The notes under the pieces are model-generated. The model worked only from the letters and a program-made list of their open reading frames with translations. It had not been told where the DNA came from and did no database searches. The position numbers and the translations under genes are program-made. Positions 62,817 through 64,000 of a stretch of 64,000 nt of DNA are shown piece by piece (the first letter of the stretch is position 1; each line of letters opens with the position of its first letter). Location: NCBI RefSeq assembly GCF_042661025.1, contig NZ_JBHSWH010000001.1, positions 496,001 to 560,000 of the forward strand, given 5' to 3'. The stretch comes from Flexivirga alba (GTDB lineage Bacteria > Actinomycetota > Actinomycetes > Actinomycetales > Dermatophilaceae).

Positions 62817-64000
62817 ATGACGATCCGGCCCATCACCCGCGTGTTCACCCGCGGCGACTGGCCCGAGGCCCGTCGTGTCGCCGGGCTGCTGCGCCAGGAA
62901 ACCGTCGGCGGCGCGTTGCTGCTGATCGCTGCACTGGCCGCACTCGTCTGGGCCAACTCTCCATGGCGCGGCGGCTACCACGACCTGGTCGCCTTCCACA
63001 TCGGCCCCGACATCCTCCACCTGCAGCTGAGCCTGGCGCACTGGACCTCCGACGGGCTGCTGGCGATCTTCTTCTTCCTCGCCGGGCTGGAGTTGAAGCA
63101 CGAATTCACCCATGGCGCACTGCGCGATCCCGGCAAGGCGGCCGTGCCGATCGTCGCGGCGTGCTGCGGGGTCGCCGTGCCCGCCGCCCTGTATGCCGCC
63201 TGGCAGCTGTATGGCGGGGGCGCTCTCAAGGGCTGGGCCATCCCGACCGCGACCGACATCGCATTCGCGCTGGCGGTGCTCGCGGTCATCGGCACCCACC
63301 TGCCTTCAGCGCTGCGGTCGTTCCTGCTCACGCTCGCCGTGGTGGACGACCTGATCGCGATCACGATCATCGCCTTCTTCTACACCTCGAGCATCAGCCT
63401 GATCTGGCTCGTCGTCGCGATTGTCGGGCTCGTCGCGTTCGCTCTGACCATCCGGCACGGCCGAAACTCGTTGCTGCTCATAGCTTTCGGTCTCATCACC
63501 TGGCTGGCCGTGCTTAACTCCGGCGTGCATGCCACCGTCGCAGGTGTCGCCCTCGGCCTGTTGATCCCGGTCACGAACCGGCCGGGCGAGCAGACCGCAC
63601 TCGGCGAGCGCATCGACCGGCGCGTGCGGCCCTTCTCCGCTGCGATCTGTGTGCCGGCGTTCGCCTTCTGCTCCGCCGGCGTGACCGTCGTCGGCGGCGG
63701 ACTGGGCGACGCGCTGAGCGATCCCGTCACCGTCGGTGTGGTCATCGGCCTGGTGCTCGGCAAGGCGATCGGCGTCTTCGGCGGCACCGCCCTGACCGTG
63801 CGACTGACCCGCGCCGAACTGGACGACGAGCTCGCCTGGTCCGACGTCTTCGGACTGAGTCTGCTGGCCGGCGTCGGCTTCACCGTGTCGCTGCTGATCG
63901 GTGAGCTGGCGTTCGGCGACGGCTCGATCGAAGACGAGCACGTCAAGCTCGGGATCCTGGCCGGCTCGCTGATCGCGGCGGTGCTGGCGAGCGTGGTGCT
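62817..64000 (+). CDS. nhaA: Na+/H+ antiporter NhaA, 3' end outside window
   Basis: Sodium/proton antiporter of the NhaA family, the first 394 residues; the frame is still open at the window end. Multiple membrane helices are evident; the family signature ATDIAFALAVLAVIG lies near 145-159 and the paired catalytic Asp residues are Asp177-Asp178 in LAVVDDLIAI. FFFLAGLELKHEF near 86 is the usual helix III segment. It exchanges sodium for protons and helps hold pH and salt balance. ATG 62817 has AAAGG ahead and sits in a GTATGNCG octamer. Confidence 0.93.
   Translation, partial: MTIRPITRVFTRGDWPEARRVAGLLRQETVGGALLLIAALAALVWANSPWRGGYHDLVAFHIGPDILHLQLSLAHWTSDGLLAIFFFLAGLELKHEFTHGALRDPGKAAVPIVAACCGVAVPAALYAAWQLYGGGALKGWAIPTATDIAFALAVLAVIGTHLPSALRSFLLTLAVVDDLIAITIIAFFYTSSISLIWLVVAIVGLVAFALTIRHGRNSLLLIAFGLITWLAVLNSGVHATVAGVALGLLIPVTNRPGEQTALGERIDRRVRPFSAAICVPAFAFCSAGVTVVGGGLGDALSDPVTVGVVIGLVLGKAIGVFGGTALTVRLTRAELDDELAWSDVFGLSLLAGVGFTVSLLIGELAFGDGSIEDEHVKLGILAGSLIAAVLASVV

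Overview
The window is 64 kb of high-GC DNA (roughly two thirds G+C by eye) with dense, often overlapping genes, GTG as well as ATG starts, mycothiol/F420-era actinobacterial families (LLM and DDN-type flavin enzymes, a Tad pilus locus of the mycobacterial type, a lysine/alanine-tailed TopA). It is best read as a chromosome segment of a soil- or surface-type Actinomycete, probably order Micrococcales; the genus cannot be fixed from the sequence alone. No IS element, prophage, CRISPR array or rRNA was seen.

Layout. 0-5 kb: unlinked housekeeping/accessory genes (epoxide-hydrolase-like protein, a secreted glycosidase-like protein, a beta-lactamase-fold hydrolase, a methyltransferase). 5-7.5 kb: CGNR-type regulator and the pseudouridine degradation pair psuK-psuG. 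7.7-10 kb: an exported 5'-nucleotidase. 10.1-22.7 kb: a complete L-fucose utilisation locus: an exported GH95 alpha-L-fucosidase, a sugar ABC importer, mutarotase, dehydrogenase, lactonase, L-fuconate dehydratase, SDR dehydrogenase and FAH-type hydrolase, i.e. the non-phosphorylated route from L-fucose to pyruvate and lactate, with a FadR/GntR regulator read divergently and inverted repeats in the shared promoter. The first enzyme of the route (aldo/keto reductase) carries a one-base frameshift. 24.2-32.9 kb: a second sugar locus (RbsABC-like importer, Gfo/Idh/MocA oxidoreductase, two xylose-isomerase-like TIM-barrel proteins, one of them Tat-exported, ROK regulator) for an unidentified sugar. 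33-39.6 kb: small genes, tRNA-Thr(CGU), secreted peptidase, hemerythrin, then holB and tmk. 39.6-53.5 kb: topA region with a dioxygenase, an LLM oxidoreductase, a methyltransferase, a STAS protein, an MrfA-type helicase, and an unusual XRE-like regulator. 53.5-57.8 kb: the Tad/Flp pilus operon (ssd-tadA-tadB-tadC-flp-tadE-tadE-like), its tadA split by a one-base frameshift. 58 kb: a 6C-type small RNA beside ssd, a structured gene-poor stretch, a 46-codon ORF with a perfect palindrome in front of it, and a Fic-fold protein with a ruined active site. 59.5-64 kb: ArsR/SRPBCC pair, membrane proteins, DDN-type protein with a divergent TetR and two palindromic operators, and the 5' part of nhaA, cut by the window end.

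The most surprising signal is not a gene: the octamer GTATGNCG (reverse CGNCATAC) occurs about 120 times, about equally on both strands, against fewer than ten expected from base composition, and it forces rare codons (ATA, GCA, TCA, ACA, CCA) where it falls in genes. Both frameshifts are one-base losses in C/G homopolymers, so assembly error is a live explanation for each.
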